A stretch of DNA of 64,000 nucleotides from Mesonia aestuariivivens (GCF_019311235.1 NZ_JAHWDF010000013.1:26696-90695), one strand, 5' to 3'; counted from the stretch's first letter, positions 42,767-52,893 are shown. A program made the numbers and translations. The notes: generated by a model not told the origin, from the sequence alone.

Positions 42767-45217
42767 ATGCATAAATTTGCTAATGTAATTTTACCTCTTC
42801 CTTTACCAAAACATTTTACTTATCAAGTAGAAGATAAAGATGTGTCTGTACTTGAAGTAGGAATGAGAGTTGCGGTGCCTTTTGGGAAATCTAAAGTTTA
42901 TACAGGAGTGGTGGCGAAGATTCATGAAGAACGTCCTACCCAATATGAAGCTAAATTAATTGAAGAAGTGTTAGATCAAAGTCTGTTAGTAACTTCTTAT
43001 CAATTAAAATTTTGGTCATGGATCGCTTCTTATTATATGTGTGCAGAAGGTGAAGTGTTAAAAGCAGCTTTGCCGAGTGCTTTTTTGTTGGAAAGTGAAA
43101 CTGTTATTGAGTTAGACAAGTCTTCATCTATTGATGAGCATACATTAGATGATGAAGAGTTTTTGATTGTTGAAGCGTTACAAAATCAGAGTTTGCTAAA
43201 AATTCAGGAGGTAATGCAGATTTTAGAGAAGAAAGCCGTCTTGCCAGTTATTAATAGGTTAGTGAAGAAGCAGGCTATTGTTGTTAATCAAGAATTATAC
43301 AAACAGTATAAACCTAAATTAATTACGTATGTAAAATTAACTTCAGAATTTAAAGAAGAAGCGAAATTAAATGAATTATTAGAAGAACTTAAAAACGCAC
43401 CTAAACAACGAGAGGTTGTTTTTACCTTATTTTCTTTAGAAGCTAAGCTTAAGAAACCAATAGAGAAAAAGCTATTAGCAAAAGAAAGTTCTGCATCGGC
43501 TTCAACGGTAAAATCGTTATTAGATAAAGGTGTTTTGAAGAGTTATCATCTTCAAAAAGACCGAGTGAATTTTGAGGGAGAAGTTAAAGATTTTAATATA
43601 GAACTTAATCAATCACAACAGCAAGCTTATCAAGAGATAACTTCTCATTTCAAAAATAATAAAGTTACACTTTTACATGGAATTACTTCTTCTGGTAAAA
43701 CAGAAATTTATATTAAACTTATTCAAGAATGTATAGCCCAAAATAAACAAGTGTTGTATTTATTGCCAGAAATAGCTCTAACAACTCAGTTAATAGGTAG
43801 GCTTCAAAAATATTTTGGAGATCAAGTTTTAATTTACCATAGTAAATATTCTGTAAATGAACGAGTAGAAGTTTATAACCATGTGCTTAATAATACGAAA
43901 GGTAAAATTGTAATTGGGGCAAGATCATCTATTTTCTTACCTTTTCAGAAGTTAGGTTTAGTGATTGTAGATGAATCTCATGAGGCTACGTTTAAACAAT
44001 ATGATCCTGCGCCTCGTTACCAAGCTAGAGATGCAGCGGTAGTGCTGGCCTCTTTTTTTAAAAGTCAGTTATTACTAGGTTCTGCTACGCCTAGTTTAGA
44101 AAGTTATCACAATAGTAGTTCACAGAAATATGAGCTGGTAGAGTTAACTAAACGATATGGTAATGTGCTTCCGCCAGAAATAGAGTTGGTAGATATTAAA
44201 GATAAGCATAAGAAAAAGAAAATGACGGGGCATTTTTCAGATCGTTTATTAGAAGAAATGCGAGTGACCTTAGGCGAAGGTAAACAAGTGATTCTTTTTC
44301 AGAACAGGAGAGGGTTTTCTCCTATTTTAGAGTGTAATACTTGTGGTAATTCTCCACAATGTCCTAATTGTGATGTGAGTCTTACCTATCATCAGCATAA
44401 TAATTCTTTACGCTGTCATTATTGCGGTTATCATATGGCTATGCAAAAACAATGTTTAGCTTGTGGTAGTACAGATTTGTCTACTAAAGGTTTTGGAACA
44501 GAGCAGGTAGAAACTGAATTGAGTTCATTATTTCCTGATCATAACATTGGCCGTATGGATTTAGATACTACGCGAGGAAAATATGGTTATGAAAAAATTA
44601 TAAATGCTTTTGAGCAGCGGCAAATAGATATTTTGGTAGGTACCCAGATGCTTACGAAAGGTTTAGATTTTAGAAATGTAGATTTGGTGGGAGTGATGAA
44701 TGCAGATAGTTTGTTAAATTTCCCAGATTTTAGAGCTCACGAAAGAAGTTTTCAGTTGCTTTTGCAGGTTGCCGGTAGAGCAGGTAGAACCAAAGATAGA
44801 GGAAAGGTGTTGATACAAACTTATAACCCTTACCATCAAATTCTTCAACAGGTTTCTTCTAATAATTATACAGCAATGTACGAAGAGCAAATGGAAGATC
44901 GTTATAATTTTAAATACCCTCCTTATTATAGATTGATAAAGCTTACTTTAAAAGGAAAAGATTATAATGTATTAAATGAAGCATCTTCTTGGTTAGCTAA
45001 AGCTTTATCGCAAGCATTTCATCCTCATGTATTGGGACCAGAATTCCCTCCGGTAGCTAGAATAAGAAATGAATATTATAAGAATATTATTGTTAAGATT
45101 CCTCCTAAAAACTCAATTCAAAAAACAAAAGAATATATAGAGCGGGTGCTAAAAAGTTATGATTCTATAGGTAATTACAGAAAAATAAGAGTGATTATAA
45201 ATGTAGATCCTTATTAA
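42767..45217 (+). CDS. priA: primosomal replication-restart helicase PriA
   Basis: The 816-residue protein has the N-terminal DNA-binding domain (FANVILPLPLPKHFTYQV), Walker A LLHGITSSGKTEIYI near residue 305, DEAH-type box VDESHEATFKQYD, a zinc-binding insert with eight cysteines (CNTCG, CPNCD, CHYCG, CLACG) and QVAGRAGRTKDRGKV. It reloads the replisome at stalled forks. Its stop overlaps the convergent LytTR gene by 4 nt. Confidence 0.96.
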   Translation: MHKFANVILPLPLPKHFTYQVEDKDVSVLEVGMRVAVPFGKSKVYTGVVAKIHEERPTQYEAKLIEEVLDQSLLVTSYQLKFWSWIASYYMCAEGEVLKAALPSAFLLESETVIELDKSSSIDEHTLDDEEFLIVEALQNQSLLKIQEVMQILEKKAVLPVINRLVKKQAIVVNQELYKQYKPKLITYVKLTSEFKEEAKLNELLEELKNAPKQREVVFTLFSLEAKLKKPIEKKLLAKESSASASTVKSLLDKGVLKSYHLQKDRVNFEGEVKDFNIELNQSQQQAYQEITSHFKNNKVTLLHGITSSGKTEIYIKLIQECIAQNKQVLYLLPEIALTTQLIGRLQKYFGDQVLIYHSKYSVNERVEVYNHVLNNTKGKIVIGARSSIFLPFQKLGLVIVDESHEATFKQYDPAPRYQARDAAVVLASFFKSQLLLGSATPSLESYHNSSSQKYELVELTKRYGNVLPPEIELVDIKDKHKKKKMTGHFSDRLLEEMRVTLGEGKQVILFQNRRGFSPILECNTCGNSPQCPNCDVSLTYHQHNNSLRCHYCGYHMAMQKQCLACGSTDLSTKGFGTEQVETELSSLFPDHNIGRMDLDTTRGKYGYEKIINAFEQRQIDILVGTQMLTKGLDFRNVDLVGVMNADSLLNFPDFRAHERSFQLLLQVAGRAGRTKDRGKVLIQTYNPYHQILQQVSSNNYTAMYEEQMEDRYNFKYPPYYRLIKLTLKGKDYNVLNEASSWLAKALSQAFHPHVLGPEFPPVARIRNEYYKNIIVKIPPKNSIQKTKEYIERVLKSYDSIGNYRKIRVIINVDPY

Positions 45218-45927
45218 TCTTCAATACCTTCTAAGCTTTCTTCTAAATCTTTTTTTCTGTTTCGGCTTAAAGGGATTTCTATACCTTCAAGAAAAACAAG
45301 CTTGCTGCTATAATTTTTAATACGGAAAAGATTAACGATATAGGATTTATGAACTCTTAAAAACTGTGATTTTGGTAATTCTTCAGCAAAACCTTTCATA
45401 GTAGAAAGTACGGTATAGGTTTCGTTATCTGTAATTACTTTTACGTAATCTCCAAAAGCTTCTACATATTTTACCTGATTTAAAAACAGCTTATGTTTTT
45501 TAAGATTACTTTTTATAAAAATATAATTTTCATCTACAGGGATTTGTTTGTCTATATTTACTTGATGAAACTCTAACGCTTTTTGTACAGCTACATTAAA
45601 TCTATCTTTAGTTACAGGCTTTTGTAAATAATCTATAGCGCTGTAATTAAAAGCTTGAAAAGCGTACTGAGTTTTGCCGGTAACAAAGACAATCTGAGGT
45701 TTTTCTTTTAGGTTGTCTAATAGATCAAATCCAGATAAAATAGGCATTTCAATATCTAGAAATATTAAATCAACCTTCGTATTTTCTAATTCTCTTTTAG
45801 TGTCTAAAGCATTATTATGCTCGGCCACTAAAATTAAAGAAGGATGATCTTTTACCAATTTTGTAATAGATAACCTTTGTAAACTAGAATCGTCTACGAC
45901 AACACATTTAAGTTTGGTATGAATCAT
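45214..45927 (-). CDS. LytTR-family response regulator
   Basis: The 237-residue protein has a receiver domain (VVVDDSSLQRLSITKLV, phospho-acceptor Asp in LIFLDIEMPILSGFDLL, KPVTKDRF) and a LytTR DNA-binding domain (FIKSNLKKHKLFLNQVKYVE, FLRVHKSYIVNLFRI). The sensor kinase is not in the window. Targets are unknown. Confidence 0.92.
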   Translation of the reverse strand: MIHTKLKCVVVDDSSLQRLSITKLVKDHPSLILVAEHNNALDTKRELENTKVDLIFLDIEMPILSGFDLLDNLKEKPQIVFVTGKTQYAFQAFNYSAIDYLQKPVTKDRFNVAVQKALEFHQVNIDKQIPVDENYIFIKSNLKKHKLFLNQVKYVEAFGDYVKVITDNETYTVLSTMKGFAEELPKSQFLRVHKSYIVNLFRIKNYSSKLVFLEGIEIPLSRNRKKDLEESLEGIED

Positions 45928-46030
45928 TATATTTTATAAAAAACGAACAACAATCTTACGTATAATTATGATGAATTGCAACTAAAACTCGCTAATGCTG
46001 AAGATAGTTTATTTAAAACTAAAATAATAA

Positions 46031-46060
46031 TTGCTAGAAACAAAAAAAGTCTTATTTTTG
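46031..46060 (+). promoter_or_regulatory. promoter of the rpsF-rpsR-rplI operon
   Basis: TTG at 46031-46033 and TATTTTTG at 46053-46060 are separated by 19 nt, a full match to the Bacteroidetes TTG-N19-TAnnTTTG consensus. Transcription would start about 20 nt before the rpsF ATG. This is the clearest promoter in the window. Confidence 0.82.
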
Positions 46061-46088
46061 CACGCAATTTAATTTAAACATTAACATT

Positions 46089-46427
46089 ATGAATCATTAT
46101 GAAACTGTTTTCATCTTGAATCCCGTTTTATCTGATGAGCAGGTAAAGGAGACAGTTAAGAAATATGAAGATTTTCTTAATTCCAAAGGGGCTAAGATGG
46201 TTAACAAAGAGAATTGGGGCTTAAAAAAATTAGCGTATCCAATTCAGCACAAAAAAAGTGGATTTTATCACTTATTTGAGTTCCAAGTAGAAGGTGAAGT
46301 TATCGATGAGTTAGAGTTATTATTTAGACGTGAAGAACGTATGATGAGATACCTAACTGTGAAATTAGATAAACACGCGGTTGCTTGGGCAGAAAAAAGA
46401 GTTAAACGAAACAAAGAAAAAGCGTAA
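46089..46427 (+). CDS. rpsF: 30S ribosomal protein S6
   Basis: The 112-residue protein starts MNHYETVFILNPVLSDEQVK and contains NWGLKKLAYPIQHKKSGFYH and the C-terminal region RREERMMRYLTVKLDKHA. S6 binds the 16S central domain together with S18, whose gene follows after 3 nt. The order rpsF-rpsR-rplI is standard. Confidence 0.98.
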   Translation: MNHYETVFILNPVLSDEQVKETVKKYEDFLNSKGAKMVNKENWGLKKLAYPIQHKKSGFYHLFEFQVEGEVIDELELLFRREERMMRYLTVKLDKHAVAWAEKRVKRNKEKA

Positions 46428-46430
46428 GTT

Positions 46431-46727
46431 ATGTCATCTATAGAACAACAAGCGAAAGGAAAAAAAGACGGAGAAATTAGATATTTAACTCCGCTTAATA
46501 TTGAAACTTCTAAGAAGAAAAGATATTGTCGTTTCAAAAGATCTGGAATTAAGTACATAGACTACAAAGATCCTGATTTTTTAATGGCATTCGTTAACGA
46601 TCAAGGTAAAATTTTGCCACGTAGATTAACAGGAACTTCTTTAAAATACCAAAGAAAAGTTGCTGTAGCAGTTAAACGTGCGCGTCATTTAGCCTTAATG
46701 CCATACGTTGGTGATTTATTAAAATAA
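46431..46727 (+). CDS. rpsR: 30S ribosomal protein S18
   Basis: The 98-residue protein shows [26 protein letters not shown]-type [14 protein letters not shown] and the basic tail [13 protein letters not shown]. It binds next to S6 on the small subunit platform. The N-terminal 20 residues are an extension relative to E. coli S18, as usual in Bacteroidetes. Confidence 0.98.
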   Translation: MSSIEQQAKGKKDGEIRYLTPLNIETSKKKRYCRFKRSGIKYIDYKDPDFLMAFVNDQGKILPRRLTGTSLKYQRKVAVAVKRARHLALMPYVGDLLK

Positions 46728-46740
46728 AAGAAACGACATT

Positions 46741-47190
46741 ATGGAATTAATATTAAAGAAAGACGTAGATAATTTAGGATTTATAGATGATGTCGTAACT
46801 GTAAAAAATGGTTACGGGAGAAATTATTTAATCCCTCACGGCTTTGCAGAATTAGCGACTCCTTCAGCAAAGAAAATGTTGCAAGAAACGCTTAAGCAAA
46901 GATCATACAAAGAAAAGAAGCACATCGAAGAAGCTGAAAAGCAAGCAGAGAAAATTAATGGTTTAGACCTTAAAATTACTGCTAAATCTGGTGCTGGAGA
47001 TAAATTATTCGGAAGTATTACTTCTGCTAATTTAAGTGAAGTACTAGCTAAAGAAGGTGTAGATATTGACAAAAAATATATCTCTATTTTTGGAGGTAAT
47101 ATTAAGAGATTAGGTCAATATGAAGCAAAACTTCGTTTTCATAGAGAAGTTATTGCTAGCCTTACTTTTGATGTTGTAGGAGAAGCATAA
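46741..47190 (+). CDS. rplI: 50S ribosomal protein L9
   Basis: The 149-residue protein starts MELILKKDVDNLGFIDDVVT and has the L9 signature VKNGYGRNYLIPHGFAELAT, a long connecting helix and a C-terminal domain (KLFGSITSANLSEVL). L9 binds 23S rRNA and reaches out from the L1 stalk base. A strong terminator follows. Confidence 0.98.
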   Translation: MELILKKDVDNLGFIDDVVTVKNGYGRNYLIPHGFAELATPSAKKMLQETLKQRSYKEKKHIEEAEKQAEKINGLDLKITAKSGAGDKLFGSITSANLSEVLAKEGVDIDKKYISIFGGNIKRLGQYEAKLRFHREVIASLTFDVVGEA

Positions 47191-47211
47191 TCAATGCTAG
47201 ATCATATATAG

Positions 47212-47239
47212 AACCTACCCAATTTGGGTAGGTTTTTTT
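47212..47239 (+). terminator. intrinsic terminator after rplI
   Basis: AACCTACCC, loop AATTT, GGGTAGGTT followed by a run of six T residues; a textbook terminator 22 nt after the rplI stop. Confidence 0.9.
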
Positions 47240-47260
47240 ATAACCAAAATTTACCTAATT

Positions 47261-47740
47261 ATGAAATACACCAGATTAACAAAAGAACAATTAGAAGAAC
47301 TTCATCAAGAATTTATTAATTTTTTAGCTACACAATCTATTACTGCAGAAGAATGGCAAGACATAAAAAAAAATAAGCCTTCTGTAGCCGAAGATGAACT
47401 CGATGTTTTTAGTGATTTAGTTTGGGAAGGTGTATTAAACCAAGCAAAGTTTTTAGAACACTTTTCTAAACAGCAATTATTTTTATTTAAAATAGGAGAG
47501 GTAAAAATGACATTAGTCGGTGTAAAAGTAGAAAATGAAACCATAGATATAAGAACAAAAGATGGGTATCGTTGGCTTCAAGACAACTTGCTAAATGAAG
47601 CGGTACAAATTTATACCTCTACAAAAGTTATTACAGACGATAGAAATAAAGATATTTTCGCTTTAATGCAACAAGGTGCAAGTATTACTCAAGGAGAGTT
47701 ATTTCAGTATTTTGAAAAGCTTATTGAAGTAGAAGATTAA
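47261..47740 (+). CDS. conserved flavobacterial protein (DUF6495-like)
   Basis: The 159-residue cytoplasmic protein (MKYTRLTKEQLEELHQEFIN ... GELFQYFEKLIEVED) has no signal peptide or recognised catalytic motif. From memory it resembles a flavobacterial family annotated as DUF6495. It lies between rplI and hisS, an arrangement I believe is conserved in related genomes. The function is unknown. Confidence 0.7.
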   Translation: MKYTRLTKEQLEELHQEFINFLATQSITAEEWQDIKKNKPSVAEDELDVFSDLVWEGVLNQAKFLEHFSKQQLFLFKIGEVKMTLVGVKVENETIDIRTKDGYRWLQDNLLNEAVQIYTSTKVITDDRNKDIFALMQQGASITQGELFQYFEKLIEVED

Positions 47741-47778
47741 AAAATTAAAACGCTTTTAAAGAGAAAACAAAAGCTTCT

Positions 47779-47786
47779 TATTTTTG
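47779..47786 (+). promoter_or_regulatory. -7 box upstream of hisS
   Basis: TATTTTTG matches TAnnTTTG, 38 bp before the hisS ATG. The -33 position shows TTT rather than TTG. Confidence 0.45.
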
Positions 47787-47824
47787 TATTTTCTTTAGTT
47801 ATCTTAGCATTTTTTAAAAAAGTT

Positions 47825-49195
47825 ATGGCACAAAAACCAAGTATCCCTAAGGGAACCCGAGATTTCTCTCCAGCAGAAGTAAATAGAAGAAATTACATAA
47901 TTTCAACCATTAAAAAGCAATTTCAGCATTTTGGCTTTCAACCTATAGAAACGCCAAGCTTTGAAAATTCTTCTACCTTAATGGGGAAATATGGAGAAGA
48001 AGGGGATCGACTTATTTTTAAAATTTTGAATAGTGGTGATTTTTTAAGTAAAGTTAAAGATGACTTGTATACTGAAAAAGACAGTCTGAAAATCACTTCA
48101 AAAATCTCTGAAAAGGCACTTCGTTACGATTTAACCGTTCCTTTTGCCCGTTATGTGGTGCAACATCAAAATGAAATAGAATTTCCTTTTAAACGCTATC
48201 AAATTCAGCCCGTATGGCGAGCAGATCGTCCGCAAAAAGGAAGGTTCAGAGAATTTTTTCAGTGCGATGCAGATGTGGTTGGGAGTGACAGCCTTTGGCA
48301 AGAAGTAGAATTTCTGCAATTGTACGATGCTGTTTTTACTTCATTAAAACTTAACGTTGTAACTATAAAAATAAATAACCGAAAAATTTTATCTGGTTTT
48401 GCTGAAGTTATTGAAGAAAGTGATAAACTAATTGATTTTACGGTAGCACTTGATAAGCTTGATAAAATTGGTAAAGATGGTGTGGTAAAAGAAATGAGAG
48501 AAAAAGGAATTTCTGATGAAGCTATTCAGAAAATAGATCCTATTTTTCAGTTAAACGGAGATTTTTCAGCAAAAATACAAGGATTAAAAAGTATTCTTTC
48601 CACTTCAGAAATAGGGAAAAAAGGAATTGAAGAATTAGAGTTTATTCAACAAGCGGTTGAAGCAATGCCTCTAAAAACCGCAACCTTAGATTTAGATGTA
48701 ACCTTAGCTCGTGGACTTAATTATTATACCGGCGCTATATTTGAAATTTCAGCTCCAGAAGGAGTAAAAATGGGCTCTATTGGCGGGGGCGGACGCTATG
48801 ATGATTTAACCGGAATTTTTGGGTTAAAAAACATGAGCGGTATTGGTATTTCGTTTGGTCTAGATAGAATTTATTTGGTGTTAGAAGAGTTAAACCTCTT
48901 CCCTGAGACGGTAGAAGAAAATACGAAGCTTATTTTTATCAATTTTGGGCAAAAAGAAGCCCTTTATGCAATGAAATCTGTAAGAGCCTTGCGTGATGCT
49001 GGCATTAATGCAGAAGTTTACCCAGATAGCGCTAAGATGAAAAAACAAATGACGCACGCCAATAGAAGAAATATACCTTATGTGGTACTTGCGGGAACTG
49101 AAGAAATAGAAGCTGAAAAATATACGATAAAGCATATGAATAGTGGTGAACAAGAAACGATTTCTTTACAAGCAATTATAGAGAAACTGAGATAA
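47825..49195 (+). CDS. hisS: histidyl-tRNA synthetase
   Basis: The 456-residue class II synthetase has [17 protein letters not shown] (motif 1 region), [14 protein letters not shown] and [21 protein letters not shown] (motif 2), [13 protein letters not shown] (His A) and [16 protein letters not shown] (motif 3), followed by an anticodon-binding domain. It charges tRNA-His. Confidence 0.97.
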   Translation: MAQKPSIPKGTRDFSPAEVNRRNYIISTIKKQFQHFGFQPIETPSFENSSTLMGKYGEEGDRLIFKILNSGDFLSKVKDDLYTEKDSLKITSKISEKALRYDLTVPFARYVVQHQNEIEFPFKRYQIQPVWRADRPQKGRFREFFQCDADVVGSDSLWQEVEFLQLYDAVFTSLKLNVVTIKINNRKILSGFAEVIEESDKLIDFTVALDKLDKIGKDGVVKEMREKGISDEAIQKIDPIFQLNGDFSAKIQGLKSILSTSEIGKKGIEELEFIQQAVEAMPLKTATLDLDVTLARGLNYYTGAIFEISAPEGVKMGSIGGGGRYDDLTGIFGLKNMSGIGISFGLDRIYLVLEELNLFPETVEENTKLIFINFGQKEALYAMKSVRALRDAGINAEVYPDSAKMKKQMTHANRRNIPYVVLAGTEEIEAEKYTIKHMNSGEQETISLQAIIEKLR

Positions 49196-49253
49196 ATCAT
49201 TAATTTCATCAAGCAATTTTTATAATTTTGATTCAACTCTTGAATTTTAAATT

Positions 49254-50246
49254 ATGAAAATTGCTTTTTTTAGTACTAAATCTTACGATAAAGACTTTTT
49301 TGAACCCTACAATCATCAACAAGAAGTCAGTTTTAAATATTTTAATGCATCCTTAACCAAAGATACTGCTGCTTTAGCACGTGGTTATGACGGAATTTGC
49401 GTTTTTGTAAATGATCATTTAGATGAAGAAACACTTCAGCATTTAAAAGAAATAGGAGTAAGGTTGGTTGTCTTACGTTGTGCTGGTTTTAATAACGTTA
49501 ATTTAAAAGCTGCTGAGCAATTAGATATAAAAGTATATCGGGTTCCGGCTTACTCTCCTCAAGCGGTTGCAGAACATGCGCTAGCACTTATCTTAACTTT
49601 AAATAGAAAAACACATAAAGCTTACAATCGCGTTAGAGATGGTAATTTTTCGTTAGATCGTCTTCAGGGCTTCAATCTTCAAAATAAAACGATAGGTGTT
49701 ATAGGAACGGGTAGAATTGGGGCTTCTTTCTGTAAAATCATGAAAGGTTTTACAGATTCTATACTAGCTTTCGACAAATATGAGAATGAGAAGGTGAGCG
49801 ATATGGGAGTAAAATATGTAGATTTAGACGTATTATTAGAAAAATCTGATATTATTTCGTTGCATTGCCCCTTAACGCCAGAAACCAAATATTTAATTGA
49901 TGCTGCGAGTTTACGTGGTATTAAAAAAGGCTGTATGCTTATCAATACGAGTAGGGGAGCATTAATTCATACTGGTGATGCAATTGAGGCTTTAAAAGAA
50001 GGGAAATTGGGCTATTTGGGTATTGATGTTTATGAGCAAGAAGAGCATTTATTCTTTAGAGATTTATCTGAAAATATTATTCAAGACGATCATATTGCTC
50101 GACTCATTTCTTTTCCAAATGTGCTAATTACCGCTCATCAAGGCTTTTTAACGAAAGAAGCATTACAAGAAATAGCAAAGGTAACTTTTCAGAATATCCT
50201 AGATTTTCAAGAGGGAAAAGAAAGTGAGAATAGGGTGTTAAAATAA
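49254..50246 (+). CDS. D-2-hydroxyacid dehydrogenase, D-lactate dehydrogenase-like
   Basis: The 330-residue protein has the NAD-binding motif GVIGTGRIGASFCKIMKGF, catalytic Arg in LVVLRCAGFNNVN / INTSRGALI, Glu in GIDVYEQEE, and His in ITAHQGFLT. Similarity in length and N-terminus (MKIAFFSTKSYDKDFF) is to fermentative D-lactate dehydrogenase LdhA. It reduces pyruvate to D-lactate, probably. It is the last core gene before the island; a TAATTTTG box lies at 49223-49230. Confidence 0.9.
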   Translation: MKIAFFSTKSYDKDFFEPYNHQQEVSFKYFNASLTKDTAALARGYDGICVFVNDHLDEETLQHLKEIGVRLVVLRCAGFNNVNLKAAEQLDIKVYRVPAYSPQAVAEHALALILTLNRKTHKAYNRVRDGNFSLDRLQGFNLQNKTIGVIGTGRIGASFCKIMKGFTDSILAFDKYENEKVSDMGVKYVDLDVLLEKSDIISLHCPLTPETKYLIDAASLRGIKKGCMLINTSRGALIHTGDAIEALKEGKLGYLGIDVYEQEEHLFFRDLSENIIQDDHIARLISFPNVLITAHQGFLTKEALQEIAKVTFQNILDFQEGKESENRVLK

Positions 50247-50261
50247 AATCTTTTATATACA

Positions 50262-50292
50262 AAAACCACTCTAAATTTTAGAGTGGTTTTTT
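50262..50292 (+). terminator. terminator after the D-lactate dehydrogenase gene
   Basis: AAAACCACTCTAAA and TTTAGAGTGGTTTT form a near-perfect stem with A and T tracts. Confidence 0.88.
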
Positions 50293-50296
50293 GTTG

Positions 50297-50340
50297 TAGC
50301 GAGATCCAGATTTGAACTCGGGACCTCCGGGTTATGAACC
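50297..50340 (-). pseudogene. 3' half of a tRNA (anticodon CAT), probable attachment site
   Basis: On the minus strand GGTTCATAACCCGGAGGTCC continues into a T-loop GTTCAAATC and an acceptor end TCTCGCTA. The anticodon loop TTCATAA suggests tRNA-Met or tRNA-Ile2. Upstream on that strand the sequence does not pair with CCCGG and is plain AT-rich DNA, so the 5' half is missing. A tyrosine recombinase gene begins 157 bp away. This fits an att fragment left where an island entered the 3' end of a tRNA gene. The T-stem also has mismatches. Confidence 0.72.
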
Positions 50341-50496
50341 TATTCAAATAGCTATATAAAACAAACTAAAATATATTAAACAATATGATTATTAGTTAAT
50401 TACATATTTTATGGTTTTATTCAAATAGTGCTAAAATCAAATTATTCTGTACTAGTTTTTAAATTGATTATTTATATAGATTTTTAATGAAAGATT

Positions 50497-51828
50497 ATGG
50501 CCAATGTCAAGATTGTTTTAAGGAAGAATATGATGAGAAAGGATGGTAGAATTCCTCTTGCTTTAAGAATTAGTGAAAATTACAAAACCAATTACAAGTG
50601 GCTTGGATAATATGTTTTCGAGAAGGATTGGGATAAAAATGCAGGAAAGGCGAAGAGGAGTCATCCAAATTCACAAAGGCTGAACAATTTTTTAATGAAG
50701 AAATTGAGTGAAGTGAATGACATATTTTTTGAATCTAAAGATCAGGTTAGCCCGAAACAGGTAAAGCAAAAGTTAAAAGGAACCTACGGACAGAAATCCT
50801 TTTTTGAACTAGCCGCAGAGCGTATAATAGAAAAATATGAAGGAGGAACATTTTCCGTCGCTAAAGCTGAATTATCTATTCTTTATAACCTCGAGGAATT
50901 TTTAAATCTAAAAAGGAATAAGAATAAATCAGCCATTATTAAGTCAATCAATGAGCGCCGCTTGCACCGAATTAGTGAAGCTAGACTTAACAAATATAGC
51001 TGGTTAGATGGTGTTGCTTATTTTAGAAATAGTAAGGCTCTAGCGTTCCGGGATATTGATGAAGTTTTCATTAATAAATATAAAACATTTTGTCATTCTT
51101 ATTTAGGGCAAAAAACCAGAACTATTACTAATCAACTTATTTTAATTAGAACTCTTTTCAATTTAGCTATTAAGGAAGGAATTATTGAACGAAAATTTTA
51201 TCCCTTTGCCGGTGATAAGGAGAAAATTAGAATTGGTTCTGGTAATAAGATAGGACTAAGCACAGAAGAGATTGAAAAAATAGAAAAACTGAAGTTGGAG
51301 GAAAATAGTTCTATTTGGCACACTCATAATGTATGGCTATTTTCTTTTTATTTTGCTGGGATTCGTATTTCTGATGTTGTCAAAATAAAATGGTCAGATT
51401 TTAAGGATAATCGACTTTATTATATAATGAATAAAAATGAAAAAGCACTCAGCCTTTAAATTCCTGCCAAGGCAAATTTTTTTTTAGAACTTTATAAAAA
51501 ATAGAAAAAACTCAATAAAGGTTATGTCTTTCGGTTCCTTAGAAATACTGATACTAATGATGCTGAACAAATCTATATACGAACAAAAAGTGTTACTAAG
51601 GTCTTTAATAAATGCCTAAAACAAATTGCCAAAGAATGTAGGATTGAAAAAAATTTATCTAACCACATTGCTAGGCATAGCTTCGGTAATATAGCGAGTG
51701 TCCGCATTCATCCTTTAATGTTACAAAAGCTCTATCGGCATAGTGATTTAAAAACTACTTTGAATTATCAAGCTAATTTTATTCATCGAGATGCGGATGA
51801 TGCACTTGATGAAGTTATTAATTTTTAA
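50497..51828 (+). pseudogene. tyrosine recombinase/integrase broken by three in-frame stops
   Basis: A single frame of 443 codons is interrupted by TAA at 50608, TAA at 51457 and TAG at 51502, without frameshift. Segments are an arm-type DNA-binding domain (MANVKIVLRKNMMRKDGRIP), a SAM-like core-binding domain, and a catalytic domain with Arg in YFAGIRISDVV, HIARHSFGN, YRHSDLKTTLNYQ. All catalytic residues remain. The first and third stops lie where Gln is plausible. It belongs to the Bacteroidetes phage/ICE-type integrases and adjoins the tRNA fragment. It is not an integron IntI. Confidence 0.88.
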
Positions 51829-52057
51829 ATTATATTTCTGTTTTAAATACTGTTTTCATCTTTATAAATTTATTATGCATTGCAAACTTATCGATGATTA
51901 AATGCTAAAAAGTAGTTGATATACGCAATTTTGTAGCTAAATGTATACTCTCGTTTTGCTAATGTCTTTTTTTCGATAAAAAAGTAATGTATAAGTGAGT
52001 AAATTTGAGAGCTAACTACTTATCCTTTGTTAGCATACTGGAGAAATGGAAATTTCA

Positions 52058-52621
52058 TTATTTAATATTCCTCCTAATCCTGCTTAATGCATTAGGGGTA
52101 ATCCCCAAAATACTGGCCAGTTGTTTTACCGGCATTTTTTGAATAAATTCCCTGTTTTCCATTAGTTTTAAATAAATACCTTCTGCAGTTAAGGTCTGAT
52201 AATTTACATTTTGTTCAATTTGCTGAATACAAATATCTTCCCACATTTTACGACCAAATTTTTGCCAGATAGGAAAACGCTCATAGAGTTCTTCCATATC
52301 AGCTCGCTCTATTACTAGTAAACTGGTTGTATCAATCGTCTCAATAGTAAAACGGGTAGGTTTTCTAGGAGCCAAACTACTAATCTCCGTAATGAATTCC
52401 CCTTCAAAAAAAGCCCAGGCCGTATGTTCATTTTCATTTTCATCCGAAAAAAAGCGTAATCCTCCGGAAATGATAAAATAATATTGATTGGCAATCTGTC
52501 CCCGTTTAAGCAACACCTGATGCGGCGCATATTCTTTTTCCTGAAATTTTGAAAGTACTTCCTGTAATATTTCCTCTGTAATAAAAACTTTTGATTGTAT
52601 AAATTCAGTAAATGATTTCAT
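52058..52621 (-). CDS. Crp/Fnr-family regulator
   Basis: The 187-residue protein has a cyclic-nucleotide-binding-like beta-roll (APHQVLLKRGQIANQYYFII, GEFITEISSLAPRKPTRFTI) and a short C-terminal helix-turn-helix (MPVKQLASILGITPNALSRI). This size and pattern are typical of Bacteroidetes Crp-type regulators that control nearby oxidoreductase or hydrolase genes. It is 272 bp downstream of the hydrolase gene on the same strand. The ligand is unknown. Confidence 0.88.
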   Translation of the reverse strand: MKSFTEFIQSKVFITEEILQEVLSKFQEKEYAPHQVLLKRGQIANQYYFIISGGLRFFSDENENEHTAWAFFEGEFITEISSLAPRKPTRFTIETIDTTSLLVIERADMEELYERFPIWQKFGRKMWEDICIQQIEQNVNYQTLTAEGIYLKLMENREFIQKMPVKQLASILGITPNALSRIRRNIK

Positions 52622-52859
52622 AAGGTGAAAACCGCTTTATTCCATTTTTAATACGTCGAGGGATATTTTATCTGCCTAGTATTCAAAAATAGGGAAATCA
52701 ATTGTCTTTTGTGATGCTAAGTTTAGTTTAAAATACGCTAAAGCCGATAGACTTACTTATAACTCAGGGTCATTTAAGAAATTATGGAACTAATCATTTA
52801 TCGAGTTTGCTTGGGAACATACAGAAACTTTTAGCACTGCTTCCTTTTACCTAAAGAAG

Positions 52860-52884
52860 AAGGGAGTATTTTTTATACTCCCTT
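52860..52884 (-). terminator. hairpin after the hydrolase gene
   Basis: AAGGGAGTA and TACTCCCTT form a perfect 9-bp stem with a 7-nt loop, 9 nt beyond the hydrolase stop. On the minus strand the following T-rich stretch is weak, so termination strength is uncertain. Confidence 0.6.
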
Positions 52885-52893
52885 TTCAATACG

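Noticed and set aside
50497..51828. Integron integrase IntI to drive the cassette array
   Set aside because: The recombinase is of the phage/ICE type beside a tRNA fragment, lacks an obvious IntI-specific insert, and is broken; it probably mobilised the island rather than the cassettes.
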